A stretch of 64,000 bases of DNA from Streptomyces griseosporeus (GTDB taxonomy: Bacteria; Actinomycetota; Actinomycetes; Streptomycetales; Streptomycetaceae). The notes under the pieces are model-generated. The model did not search any database. It saw nothing but the letters and a program-made list of their open reading frames with translations, and was not told the DNA's origin. Both the position numbers and the translations under genes were made by a program. The stretch spans positions 375,164-439,163 of the forward strand of contig NZ_BNBR01000002.1 of assembly GCF_014656055.1 (NCBI RefSeq). Reading direction: 5' to 3'. Positions 1 through 8,360 of this stretch are shown piece after piece (the first letter of the stretch is position 1; each line of letters starts with the position of its first letter).

Positions 1-1
1 C

Positions 2-676
2 CTGGAGGTGGCCGGCCGGCACGGGCTGCCGCGGTTCGCCGTCCTGGGCCGGCTCGTCCGCCTCCAGTCGGCCTCGGCGCTCGGCGACCTCGACGCCGCC
101 GACGGCCATGCGCGGGCCGCCGAACAGCTCGCCGTCACCGCGGAGGCCCCGCTGGTGCCCGTGCTCACCGCCTGGTACCGGGCCCGGGCCACGGCCGCCC
201 GCAGCGCGGAACCCGGCGGTCCCACGCCCGCGACGGCCGCGGCCCGCTACCGCGCCGCCGAGGAGGCCCTCGCCACGGCCGGTATGCCCGGCCTGCACCG
301 CGGACTGTTCCCGATGGCCCTGCTGGGGCTGCGGCTGCTGCACGGCAGGCCCGCCCCCACCGGTCCCCGCCTCGACTGGGGGCCGTACCGCCCCTGGGCG
401 CAGCCCCTCCTGCTGCTCGCGCACGACCGCGCCGACGAGGCGCGCGCCGCGCTCGCCGCCGTCCCGCAGCCGTCGCCGGACCACCTCCAGGAGGCGCTGT
501 GGTGCCTCACGGCCCACGCGGCCGTACGCCTGGGCGAGCGCGACACCGCCGCCCGCGCGGCTGCGGCCCTGCGCGGGGCCGAGGCGGAACACGCCGGCGC
601 CGCGAGCGGCCTGCTCACGCTCGGCCCGGTGGCGCGGTACCTGGCAGAGGCGGAGGCCTGCGCCACCCGGAGGTGA
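2..676 (+). CDS. C-terminal part of a SARP/AfsR-like (BTAD-type) regulator, 5' truncated by window edge
   Basis: The reading frame is already open at base 2 and ends with TGA at 674-676, so only the last 224 codons are present. The piece is an Ala/Arg/Leu-rich run of amphipathic helices, the pattern of the TPR-like C-terminal region that follows the DNA-binding and BTAD domains of large SARP-type regulators. No nucleotide-binding or DNA-binding motif lies in the visible part, so the family is inferred from composition and helix pattern only; another helical-repeat regulator is possible. It converges on the GH16 gene, with 16 bp between the two stop codons. Confidence 0.55.
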   Translation: MEVAGRHGLPRFAVLGRLVRLQSASALGDLDAADGHARAAEQLAVTAEAPLVPVLTAWYRARATAARSAEPGGPTPATAAARYRAAEEALATAGMPGLHRGLFPMALLGLRLLHGRPAPTGPRLDWGPYRPWAQPLLLLAHDRADEARAALAAVPQPSPDHLQEALWCLTAHAAVRLGERDTAARAAAALRGAEAEHAGAASGLLTLGPVARYLAEAEACATRR

Positions 677-692
677 CACAGGCCGGGGGGCG

Positions 693-2147
693 TCACGGAG
701 TGGGGACGGTGTCCTCGAAGGCGGTGCCGGCGGCGCGGTACGCCGCGACCTTCGCGGCCACCTGAGCGGGCGTCAGGACCTGGTCCTTGACGTGGAGGAC
801 GTAGTCGACCTGCTGCTCGTAGGCGCGCGGGGTCGTGGACGTCTGGCCGTTCAGGTCGATCAGCCACTGGTTGAAGTTGATGGACATGGGGCGTTCGGGC
901 AGGTAGGCGGCGTCGTGGGTGCCGAAGAGCTGCCCGTCGACGTAGTACTTGATGGAGCTGTCGTCGATGGTGACGACGAGGTCGTGCCAGCCCGTGTAGC
1001 TCTGGCGGCTCTCGGTGTGCTGGTTGACGGCCTGCCAGGGGTCGGGGTTGTACGTCTCCCAGGACGTCGTGTAGAGGATGTTCGACGGCTCGCCCCAGCC
1101 GCCGTTGGGCAGGTACTCGAAGTCGTACTCGGCGTAGTCGTCGGCCATCGGGGCCTTGAGGTCGTTGATCGTGAAGAACGTCTGGACGAGGTGGTCGCCG
1201 TCGGGGCCGGACTTCGGGGCGTCGTTGAACTTGACGCGGGCGGCGTAGGTGCCGTTCCGGAACTTGGTCGCCTTGGTGAGGACCTCGGTCTGCTCGGTGG
1301 TGGCGGCGGTACCCGCGGTGGAGGTCTCCAGCGTCATGACGGTGTTGCCGTTGCTGGTGGCGAAGGTGACGTTGGAGGGGTCCCAGGTGGCGCCGGGCAC
1401 GCCGGGGCCACCGGAGTTGGAGCGTACGTTCCAGCCGTTGGCGGAGATCCTCGGGTCGGTGTGGGAGGTGTAGCCGAAGTCGTCCCAGAGGGTGCCCGAG
1501 CCGCCGGGCGGGGGCGTGGTGGGCGGCGGGGTGGTCGGCGGGTCGGTGGGGGTGTTGCCGTCGGGTGCGGTGCCCCAGACGAGGGTGCCGGCGCGGGTGG
1601 CGGTGACCTTGGACCAGTCGCCGTAGGAGGTCTGGCTCGCGCCGAAGGAGTAGTCGTCGCTCTGCCGCAGTGTCTGCCAGGTGGACTGGTAGAAGCGCAG
1701 TTGCAGGTCGCCGGTGTCGGTGCCGGGGGCGAGGGAGCCGGCGCCGGAGGTGAAGCCGATCTCCAGGTAGCGGTCGGCGGTGGCGGTGGGGTGGGCGAGC
1801 GTGCCGAACGTGCCGGTGATGTTGGCGCAGCCCTTGACCGCCCAGGAGCAGGCGAAGCGGTACGTGGCGTTCGCCGCGTCGGCCTTGAAGTAGTAGCGGA
1901 GCTTGACTTCGCTGAGCGGCAGGCTCGCGCCGGAGGTGTTGGTCACCCTGAACCAGGGCTCGCTCTGGTCGGCGGTGGCGCCCGTGGCGCTGGTGCGGTA
2001 TTGCACCGTCAGCCCGCCGGCGGCACTGGCGGTGCCGGGCAGGGCGGCGAGGGCGGTGGCGCCGAGCGCGGTGACGGCGGCCGACGCGAGGGCGGCGCGC
2101 AGCCGGGCGCTGCGCCGCCGGGCGGGCGGGTGGTCGTGACGGGTCAC
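693..2147 (-). CDS. Secreted CBM3-GH16 glycoside hydrolase (beta-glucanase type)
   Basis: 484 residues. A twin-arginine-containing N-terminus and hydrophobic stretch ending near TASAA (residue 43) form the signal peptide. Residues 45-195 look like a family 3 cellulose-binding module (LRYYF strand, two Cys). A Thr/Pro linker (199-216) precedes a GH16 jelly-roll domain with the catalytic ExDxE signature EYDFE at 340-344, where the first Glu is the nucleophile and the last the acid/base. GH16 enzymes cut beta-1,3/1,4-glucans and related polymers; exact substrate cannot be read. It starts 31 bp after the GH20 stop and is probably the last gene of the sugar-uptake operon, an unusual addition to a hexosaminide locus. 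Confidence 0.88.
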   Translation of the reverse strand: MTRHDHPPARRRSARLRAALASAAVTALGATALAALPGTASAAGGLTVQYRTSATGATADQSEPWFRVTNTSGASLPLSEVKLRYYFKADAANATYRFACSWAVKGCANITGTFGTLAHPTATADRYLEIGFTSGAGSLAPGTDTGDLQLRFYQSTWQTLRQSDDYSFGASQTSYGDWSKVTATRAGTLVWGTAPDGNTPTDPPTTPPPTTPPPGGSGTLWDDFGYTSHTDPRISANGWNVRSNSGGPGVPGATWDPSNVTFATSNGNTVMTLETSTAGTAATTEQTEVLTKATKFRNGTYAARVKFNDAPKSGPDGDHLVQTFFTINDLKAPMADDYAEYDFEYLPNGGWGEPSNILYTTSWETYNPDPWQAVNQHTESRQSYTGWHDLVVTIDDSSIKYYVDGQLFGTHDAAYLPERPMSINFNQWLIDLNGQTSTTPRAYEQQVDYVLHVKDQVLTPAQVAAKVAAYRAAGTAFEDTVPTP

Positions 2148-2178
2148 GGTCGTGTCCTCTCCGTTGGGGGTCGTGGGG

Positions 2179-3762
2179 TTACGCGGAGGGTGCTGTGCGG
2201 GTCTGCGCCGCCTGGGGCGGCGGCGCGGTCAGGGGGTGGTGGCGGACGCCGAGGGCGTTCAGGCGCCGGGTGTGCGCGGCGAGGCGTCGGGTGAAGTCAG
2301 GCCAGGGGGTGGGGCCGGTCCAGGCCCGGTCGGCGAGCGCGCACAGCCGGGGGTAGGCGAGCCGGTCGAGATCGGCGGCGGTGGGCGCGTACTCGGTCCA
2401 CAGCTGTGCCTGGGTGCCGAGGACGCGTCCGGCGCCGGGCGCCGAGGTCACCGGGTCGGGGTCGCCGCGGTGGACGGTGCGCAGGTCGACGACGGGGCCG
2501 GGCTGGGCGGGCGGGCCGCCGGGGCGGTCGTCCTGGGCGTAGTCGAGGTAGGTGGTGCGGTGGTGGGTGAGGACGACGTCGTGTCCGCGGCGCAGGGCCT
2601 CGGCCGCGTGGGCGGGTTCGCGCCAGCTCATCGCGGTGAAGCCGGGCGGCAGCGCCGTGCCGGTCTCGGCCCAGGCGACCGGGTGGCGGCCGTGCTCCCG
2701 CAGGTGGGCGCCGGCCCGGGCGAGGAGCCAGCCGTGCAGGCCGGCCGGACCGGACAGGCCTTCGGCGGCGGCGCGGGCGCGCGCGGCGGGGCTCTGTTCC
2801 CATTCGGTGGTGGGGCACTCGTCGCCCCCGAGGTGGATGTACGGCGCCGGGAAGACGTCCATGACCTCGCCGAGGACGACGTGCACGAAGTCGAGGACGC
2901 CGTCGTGGACGCCGAGGACGCTGTCGCAGACTCCCCAGCGGGTCCACACGTCGAGGGCGCGGTCGGGGTGGTTGCCGAGGTGGGGGTAGGCGGCGAGGGC
3001 GGCGCGGACGTGGCCCGGCATCTCGATCTCCGGGACGACGGTGACGCCCAGCCGGGCGGCGTGCGCGACGAGGCCGGTGAGGTCGGCGCGGGTGTAGGCG
3101 CCGCCGTGCGGGCGGCCGTCGTGACCGTCCTCGCTGCCGGTGCCGTGGGCGGTTCCGGCGCGGTGGGCGCCGACCGTGGTCAGGCGGGGGTAGGCGGTGA
3201 CCGGCATGCGCCAGCCCTGGTCGTCGGTGAGGTGCAGGTGCAGGACGTTGAGCTTGTGCAGGGCCAGCAGGTCGATGTGGCGGCGCAGGGTGGCGGCGTC
3301 GTGGAAGTGGCGGGCGACGTCGATCATCAGGCCGCGCCAGGGCCGGTGCGGGACGTCGGTGATCTCGGTGCAGGGCAGCTCCCAGCGCTCGCGGCGCGCG
3401 CCGCCGGTGGGGAACAGCGCCTGTTCGGGCAGGAGTTGCCGCAGGGTCTGCACGCCGCGCAGCAGCCCGGTCGGGTGGGCGGCACGCAGCAGGACGGAGC
3501 GGTCGGCGACGGTGAGGCCGTATCCCTCCTGGCCGAGACCGCGCAGCTGGGGGTCGACGGCGAGGGTGATGTCGCCGGACGGGGACGGGGGCAGGGGCAG
3601 GCCGGTGGCCGGGGTGAGCAGGTCGCGCAGCAGGTCCGCGGCGGCCTCGGCGCCGGGGGTCGTCCGCACGGCGGTGCCGGTGTCGAGCGTGAAGTGGCCG
3701 GAGCGCAGGGAGAGTCGGGTGGGCCGGGGCAGCAGGGCCTGGTCGCGGCGGAGTGCGGGCAC
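2179..3762 (-). CDS. GH20 beta-N-acetylhexosaminidase, intracellular (DasD-like)
   Basis: 527 residues with no signal peptide. Residues 1-135 form the N-terminal GH20b-like alpha/beta domain; the TIM barrel follows (RGLMIDVARHF near 143, LHLHLTDDQGWR near 174). The Asp-Glu catalytic pair of GH20 is at 314-315 in HLGGDECP, where Asp orients the substrate acetamido group and Glu is the acid. The enzyme should remove terminal GlcNAc from chitobiose-like sugars in the cytoplasm. It lies 73 bp downstream of the second permease gene, which matches the dasABC-dasD arrangement known from S. coelicolor; the regulator next door is however not DasR itself, so this is probably a paralogous locus. Confidence 0.9.
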   Translation of the reverse strand: MPALRRDQALLPRPTRLSLRSGHFTLDTGTAVRTTPGAEAAADLLRDLLTPATGLPLPPSPSGDITLAVDPQLRGLGQEGYGLTVADRSVLLRAAHPTGLLRGVQTLRQLLPEQALFPTGGARRERWELPCTEITDVPHRPWRGLMIDVARHFHDAATLRRHIDLLALHKLNVLHLHLTDDQGWRMPVTAYPRLTTVGAHRAGTAHGTGSEDGHDGRPHGGAYTRADLTGLVAHAARLGVTVVPEIEMPGHVRAALAAYPHLGNHPDRALDVWTRWGVCDSVLGVHDGVLDFVHVVLGEVMDVFPAPYIHLGGDECPTTEWEQSPAARARAAAEGLSGPAGLHGWLLARAGAHLREHGRHPVAWAETGTALPPGFTAMSWREPAHAAEALRRGHDVVLTHHRTTYLDYAQDDRPGGPPAQPGPVVDLRTVHRGDPDPVTSAPGAGRVLGTQAQLWTEYAPTAADLDRLAYPRLCALADRAWTGPTPWPDFTRRLAAHTRRLNALGVRHHPLTAPPPQAAQTRTAPSA

Positions 3763-3835
3763 GGGTGGCGGCCTTCCGGGCGGGGGCGGGGGCGGGGGTG
3801 GGGGTGCCGTAAGTGGCAGCGGGGGCGAGGCGGCG

Positions 3836-4723
3836 TCATCCCTTGACGGCGCCGGTGGCGAGGCCCGAGGTGACGTGACGCTGGAGCAGCAGGAAGACGG
3901 CGAGGGCGGGGAGCGCGAAGAGGGTGGAGGCGGCCATGGTGGCGCCCCAGTCGGTGCCGAAGGTGTTCTGGAAGGAGGACAACCACACGGGCAGGGTGCG
4001 CTGGTCCTGGTTCTTGATGATGAGGAAGTTGGCGTAGGCGAACTCGTTCCAGGCGGTGATGAACCCGAACAGCGAGGTGGCCATGAGGCCGGGGGCGAGC
4101 AGCGGGAGCGCGACCCGGCGGAAGGCGCCGAGGCGGGTGCAGCCGTCGACCTGTGCGGCCTCCTCCAGTTCGGGCGGGATGGTGGCGAGGAAACCGCGCA
4201 GCACGATGACGGTGAAGGGCAGGGTCACCATGAAGTACACGAGCGTCAGCGTGAGGAGCCGGTCCAGCATGCCGGTGTCGCGGGCGATGATGTAGACCGG
4301 GATGATCAGTGACTCCCACGGCGCCATCTGCGCGATGAAGACGGCGAGGACGAACGGGCGGCGGCCGCGCCAGCGCATCCGGGCGACGGCGTAGGCCGCC
4401 GCGAGGGCGACGAGCAGGGAGAGCAGGACGGCGCCGGCGGTGACGAGCAGGCTGTTGCGCCAGAACTGGGCGAACCCGGGCGCGTTGACGGCGGTCCTGA
4501 AGTGCTCCAGCGTCCAGGAGTGCGGGACGAGGTGCGGATCGGACGACTGGATGTCCCGGGACGGCTTGAGGGCGGTCGTGATCATCCAGTACACGGGGAA
4601 GAGGCAGACCAGCACGGTCAGGGCGGCCCCGGCGTGCAGCGGGAGGCGCCGCAGGCGGGGGGCGCGGAAGTGGGGGGCACGGCCGCGGGGCGCGCGGACG
4701 CTGTCGCCGCGTACGGTGCTCAA
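3836..4723 (-). CDS. Sugar ABC transporter permease, MalG-type
   Basis: 295 residues from a TTG start whose TTGA overlaps the TGA stop of the preceding permease gene, indicating translational coupling. The protein has about six membrane spans and the cytoplasmic EAA loop (EEAAQVDGCTRLGAFRRVALP) that docks the ATPase. The frame is open much further upstream, but those extra codons are antisense-like Arg/Pro-rich sequence inside the neighbouring permease, so the coupled TTG is preferred. No ATPase gene is present here; in Streptomyces such CUT1 importers usually share MsiK, encoded elsewhere. Confidence 0.87.
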   Translation of the reverse strand: MSTVRGDSVRAPRGRAPHFRAPRLRRLPLHAGAALTVLVCLFPVYWMITTALKPSRDIQSSDPHLVPHSWTLEHFRTAVNAPGFAQFWRNSLLVTAGAVLLSLLVALAAAYAVARMRWRGRRPFVLAVFIAQMAPWESLIIPVYIIARDTGMLDRLLTLTLVYFMVTLPFTVIVLRGFLATIPPELEEAAQVDGCTRLGAFRRVALPLLAPGLMATSLFGFITAWNEFAYANFLIIKNQDQRTLPVWLSSFQNTFGTDWGATMAASTLFALPALAVFLLLQRHVTSGLATGAVKG

Positions 4724-5694
4724 CTCTCGTTCTCCTGTCGGAACAGCTGGCGGAAGTAGAGGACGAGCACGCCCGACATCAGGACGACCGTGATCATCGA
4801 GGCCGCCGAGCCGAGGTCGTAGCGCTGCCGGGAGAGGGCGGTCTGCACGGCGTAGATTGGCAAGATGGTGGTGGCGTCGCCGGGTCCGCCCTTGGTCATC
4901 ACCCAGATCTGCACGAACGCCTTGAAGGTCCAGATCACCTCCAGGCACAGCACCAGCATCACGATCGGCCGGATCAGCGGGAAGGTGACGGAGCGCAGGA
5001 TCCGGAAGGCTCCGGCGCCGTCGAGCCGGGCGGACTCGTGCAGTTCGGCGGGGACGGTGGTGAGCGCGGAGTAGAGGGTGATCGCGGCGAACGGCACGGA
5101 CTGCCAGACGACCAGGGTCACGAGGATGGCGAAGGCGGCGGTGCCGTGCGCGAACCACGGATACCGTTCGAAGGAGTGGGCGCCGAGCGAGGTCAGGGCC
5201 CGGTTGACGATGCCGAACTCCGAGTGGAAGAGCCACTGGAAGACGGTGGTCGCGGCGACGACCGGCATCGCCCAGGCGAGGACGAGGGAGCTGAGGACGA
5301 CGGTCCGCCACACCCTGCCGAGTCGCTCGGTCATCAGCGCCACCAGCAGGGCGAGCACCATGATGAGGGCGACGTTGACCGCCATGAACAGGAACGTGCG
5401 GCGTACGACCGTCCAGAACCGTGGGTCGGTGAGCAGGGCGCGGTAGTTGGCGAGACCGACGAACTCGGCGTCCCCGGAGATGAGTTCGCGCAGCCGGAAG
5501 TCCTGGAGGGAGATGAGGACGGCGCGGGCGAGCGGGTAGAGCAGCAGGTAGAGCATGCCGAGGACGGCGGGCGCGATCAGCAGGTAGGGCCAGGGGCCGG
5601 AGCGGTCGCGGGTGGGACGGCGGGGCGGGGCCGGCGGGGCGGAGGTCCGGGCCGGCCGCCGGCGCGGCGGTGCGTGTTCCTCGGTGGCCGACAA
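4720..5694 (-). CDS. Sugar ABC transporter permease, MalF-type
   Basis: 324 residues from a TTG at 5694 preceded by GAGGAGGAG about 4-12 bases upstream; 29 bp separate it from the binding-protein gene. A Pro/Arg-rich cytoplasmic leader (residues 1-30) is followed by six or so membrane helices and a typical EAA loop (ELHESARLDGAGAFRILRSVTFP). With its partner it forms the membrane channel of a CUT1-family oligosaccharide importer. The frame can be read to about 7125 but the additional part overlaps the lipoprotein gene and has no plausible protein character. Confidence 0.87.
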   Translation of the reverse strand: MSATEEHAPPRRRPARTSAPPAPPRRPTRDRSGPWPYLLIAPAVLGMLYLLLYPLARAVLISLQDFRLRELISGDAEFVGLANYRALLTDPRFWTVVRRTFLFMAVNVALIMVLALLVALMTERLGRVWRTVVLSSLVLAWAMPVVAATTVFQWLFHSEFGIVNRALTSLGAHSFERYPWFAHGTAAFAILVTLVVWQSVPFAAITLYSALTTVPAELHESARLDGAGAFRILRSVTFPLIRPIVMLVLCLEVIWTFKAFVQIWVMTKGGPGDATTILPIYAVQTALSRQRYDLGSAASMITVVLMSGVLVLYFRQLFRQENES

Positions 5695-5723
5695 GGGCTC
5701 CTCCTCTCGTGCGCGGGGGCGGT

Positions 5724-7004
5724 TCAGGAGGCGCTGTTCATCGCCCGGGTGATCTCGGCGGAGGCCTTGCGTGCCTCCTGTGCCAGGTCGCCGCCGGTGA
5801 GCGCGGCCGTCATGTAGTCCTTGACCGGGTTCTCGGCTTCCACGGCGGCCCAGCCGGGGGTGTTGGGCGTGGCACGTCCCTCGGCGGCGCCGACGGCCAT
5901 GGCGGCCGCGCCGGGGTCGGAGGCGACGGCGGAGGCGAGGGAGGTCTTGTTCGGCACATAGCTCATGGCGAGGGCGAGCTTCTTCTGCCAGGTGTCCCCG
6001 GTGAGTTCCTTGACGAAGGTGTAGGCGGCGTCCTGGTGCCGCGAGGCGGCCGGGATCACCAGGTCGGAGCCGCCTGTGAAGACGGCGCCGGGCTTGCCGG
6101 CCGTCTTGCCCGGGATGGGGAAGAACCCGAGCTGGTCCTTGAGCCGCGGGTTGTGCTCGGCGATGACGTTGGCGCCGCCGGGGACGGAGATGATCTGTGC
6201 GACCTTGCCCGCGGCCATGACCTCGGCCTGCGGCGGGTTGGCCTCGTCGGCGTCCTTCGGTCCCTTGCCGAGCGCCTGCAGCTCCTTGTAGAACCGCATG
6301 CCGGCGAGGGCCTCGGGCGTGTCCAGGGCGCCCTTCCACTTCCCGCCCTCCTGGACGGCGAGGTCGCCGCCCTCGTCCCAGATGAACCCGGCGAGCGCGT
6401 ACCAGGTCTGCCCGGTGAGGTAGATGCCCTGCTGGTCGCCCTTGTTCAACTTGCGCGTGGCGGCGAGCCACTGCTGCCGGGTCCTGATGGCGGCCGGGTC
6501 GACGCCGGCCTGACGGAAGAGGTCCTTGCGGTAGACGACGACGCGGTTGGCCGCGTAGTAGGGGATGCCGTACTGCCTGCCCTCCCAGGCGCCGGGCTCG
6601 GCCAGCCCCTTCAGCCAGGTGTCGCCGCCCAGGTCGGCCTTCTTGCCGGTGAGGTCGGCCAGTCCGCCGCTCTGCGCGTACTGGGCGACCTGGGTGTTGC
6701 CGACCTCGATGACGTCCGGGGCGTCGTTGCTCGCCAGGGCGGCGGTGACCTTCTGCCCGATGCCGTCCCACTCCTGGATCTGGATCTTCAGGTCGATGCC
6801 GGGGTGCGCCCGGGTGAACGCTTGCGTGAACTCCTTCTGGAAGGCGGCGGAGACGCTGTCCCGCATGAGCCAGACGGTCAGCTCGGAGGCGCCGCCGCTG
6901 CCGTCTGCGGAGCCGTCGGAGCCGGAGCCGGAGGAGCAGGCGGTCAGGAGGGTGGTCAGGAGGAGGAGCGAGGACGACGCACCGGCGAGCAGGCGGAACT
7001 TCAC
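5724..7004 (-). CDS. Extracellular solute-binding lipoprotein of sugar ABC importer (DasA/NgcE-like class)
   Basis: 426 residues. The signal peptide ends in a lipobox LLTAC with the lipidated Cys at 23, followed by a Ser/Gly/Asp linker and a family 1 solute-binding fold. The protein captures the oligosaccharide outside the membrane for the two downstream permeases. It is the first gene of the five-gene operon running to the GH16 gene. The upstream region (7005-7322) is shared with the divergent GntR regulator and carries several palindromes. The ligand is inferred to be a GlcNAc-type disaccharide only from the GH20 neighbour; a beta-glucan fragment is also possible because of the GH16 gene. 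Confidence 0.87.
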   Translation of the reverse strand: MKFRLLAGASSSLLLLTTLLTACSSGSGSDGSADGSGGASELTVWLMRDSVSAAFQKEFTQAFTRAHPGIDLKIQIQEWDGIGQKVTAALASNDAPDVIEVGNTQVAQYAQSGGLADLTGKKADLGGDTWLKGLAEPGAWEGRQYGIPYYAANRVVVYRKDLFRQAGVDPAAIRTRQQWLAATRKLNKGDQQGIYLTGQTWYALAGFIWDEGGDLAVQEGGKWKGALDTPEALAGMRFYKELQALGKGPKDADEANPPQAEVMAAGKVAQIISVPGGANVIAEHNPRLKDQLGFFPIPGKTAGKPGAVFTGGSDLVIPAASRHQDAAYTFVKELTGDTWQKKLALAMSYVPNKTSLASAVASDPGAAAMAVGAAEGRATPNTPGWAAVEAENPVKDYMTAALTGGDLAQEARKASAEITRAMNSAS

Positions 7005-7117
7005 GGTTCACCTCGGAGATGCTCAGGGGAGGGCGCGGGGCGGGAGGAACACCCGGACACTTGACCAGTTGTCCATCCGGGGCCAACTGGACAGGTGACC
7101 TGTTGGTGAGGGATGAA

Positions 7118-7133
7118 AATGGCATGGACCATT
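7118..7133. promoter_or_regulatory. dre-like operator candidate in the sugar-operon promoter
   Basis: AATGGCATGGACCATT, read on the other strand AATGGTCCATGCCATT, has 5-bp arms AATGG/CCATT around a 6-bp centre and matches the DasR-responsive element consensus ACTGGTCTAGACCACT at 11 of 16 positions by my count. It lies about 114 bp upstream of the binding-protein start. A second, unrelated palindrome ACAGGT-G-ACCTGT sits at 7091-7103. Confidence 0.45.
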
Positions 7134-7230
7134 GAGGCCGTCAACCCCTCGCGCCGGTACGGGTTTTGGCCGCTCACGGACTGAAGATCAGCCACCTGAA
7201 CATCCGTCGCGCGCGCCGCATGGCCCCTGA

Positions 7231-7246
7231 ACTGGTCCTTACCAGT
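7231..7246. promoter_or_regulatory. dre-like palindrome upstream of the GntR regulator gene
   Basis: ACTGGTCCTTACCAGT is a perfect 6-4-6 inverted repeat and agrees with the DasR-type operator consensus at 12 of 16 positions. It ends 76 bp before the preferred GntR start, in the region shared with the divergent sugar operon, so it is a candidate autoregulatory or shared operator. The remainder of 7005-7322 holds no gene. Confidence 0.55.
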
Positions 7247-7322
7247 GGTCTCTTGCGGCAGGATGCCGGAAGCTGGTCAGATGCATCCACGCGGTGGGCG
7301 CGTGGGGAAGGGGACGGCGCGG

Positions 7323-8177
7323 ATGGGTGACAGGGAACCGGGAACGGCCCGGACGACCGGCGGTGTCCTCAAGCGGGAGCGGGTCCGCGAGGCCGTCCTG
7401 ACCATGGCCGAGGAACGCTCCCCCGGGGACGCCATCCCCTCCGAGCGCACCCTGTGCGCCCAACTCGGCGTGTCCCGGCCGACGTTGCGGGCGGCGGTCG
7501 ACGAGCTGGTCACCGCGGGCATCCTCGTCCGGGAGCACGGGCGGGGTGTGTTCGTGGCCCCCGAGAAGATCACGCAGGAGCTGGTGCAGGACCGGCAGTC
7601 GCTCAGCGTGCCGCAGGCGTCCGGCACCTGGACCAGCCGGCTCCTGGAGTTCACCACCCTGCCGGCGGGCGCCCGGGTCGGCCGCAAGCTGCGCCTCTCC
7701 CCCGCCGCGGACATCTTCTACGTCGCCCGGCTGCGGCTGGTCGACGGGGCGCCGATGGCCATCGAGCACCTGCACATCCCCGCGGCGCTGGTCCCCGGGC
7801 TCACCGCGGACGAGCTGGAACACGGCGACCTCTACCAGCATCTGCGCACCCATCACGGCGTACACGTGAGCGAGGCGACGCAGGCGATCGAGCCGACGGT
7901 GGTGACCCGGGCCGAGGCGGAGGTGCTGGACGTGCCCGAGCTCTTCCCCGCCCTCCTCTTCGAGCGCCTGACCAGTGACTCCACCGGGCGTCCCGTGGAG
8001 TACGTCCACTCGGTCTACCGCGGCGACCGGTACCGCATCGTCTCCCGCCTGAAGCTCGCGACGGACACGGCTCCGTCCGACGGCCCGCCCGCCGGGCACC
8101 ACCCCGGCATCCCGCCCGGCGACTCCGCGCACGGGACACCGGTCGCGGCTTCGACGCTGGGGGATGTGCAGGGCTGA
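7323..8177 (+). CDS. GntR/UTRA-family regulator, DasR-like paralogue
   Basis: 284 residues from ATG 7323; an earlier GTG at 7245 is in frame but would lie inside the operator palindrome, so the later start with AAGGGGA upstream is preferred. Residues about 12-80 form the GntR winged helix (SERTLCAQLGVSRPTLRAAVDELV, then a VREHGRGVFV wing). Residues about 105-255 are a UTRA effector domain ending in a YVHSVYRGDRYRI motif very like DasR and its relatives, which bind amino-sugar phosphates. It is divergent from the importer operon and is most simply its repressor. It differs too much from DasR in the N-terminus to be called dasR. Confidence 0.88.
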   Translation: MGDREPGTARTTGGVLKRERVREAVLTMAEERSPGDAIPSERTLCAQLGVSRPTLRAAVDELVTAGILVREHGRGVFVAPEKITQELVQDRQSLSVPQASGTWTSRLLEFTTLPAGARVGRKLRLSPAADIFYVARLRLVDGAPMAIEHLHIPAALVPGLTADELEHGDLYQHLRTHHGVHVSEATQAIEPTVVTRAEAEVLDVPELFPALLFERLTSDSTGRPVEYVHSVYRGDRYRIVSRLKLATDTAPSDGPPAGHHPGIPPGDSAHGTPVAASTLGDVQG

Positions 8178-8360
8178 GGGGCGGCCGGGTGCCGACGCCG
8201 TACCTTCGGACCTTCGGTACCGCTCCGCCGTGCTCTGCCCCTTGCCCGCCGCGCTCCCCTGCCCGTCCTGCCCCGGCCGGCCGGTCCACCCCGGTTCGAC
8301 CCCGCCCCGCCCGCCAAGCCCGCTCCGCCCGCTTTCCCCGCTCCGAAAGGTCGCGCCCCC

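Noticed and set aside
7245..7322. Earlier GTG start for the GntR regulator
   Set aside because: It would place the start inside the dre-like palindrome and add residues unlike the family.
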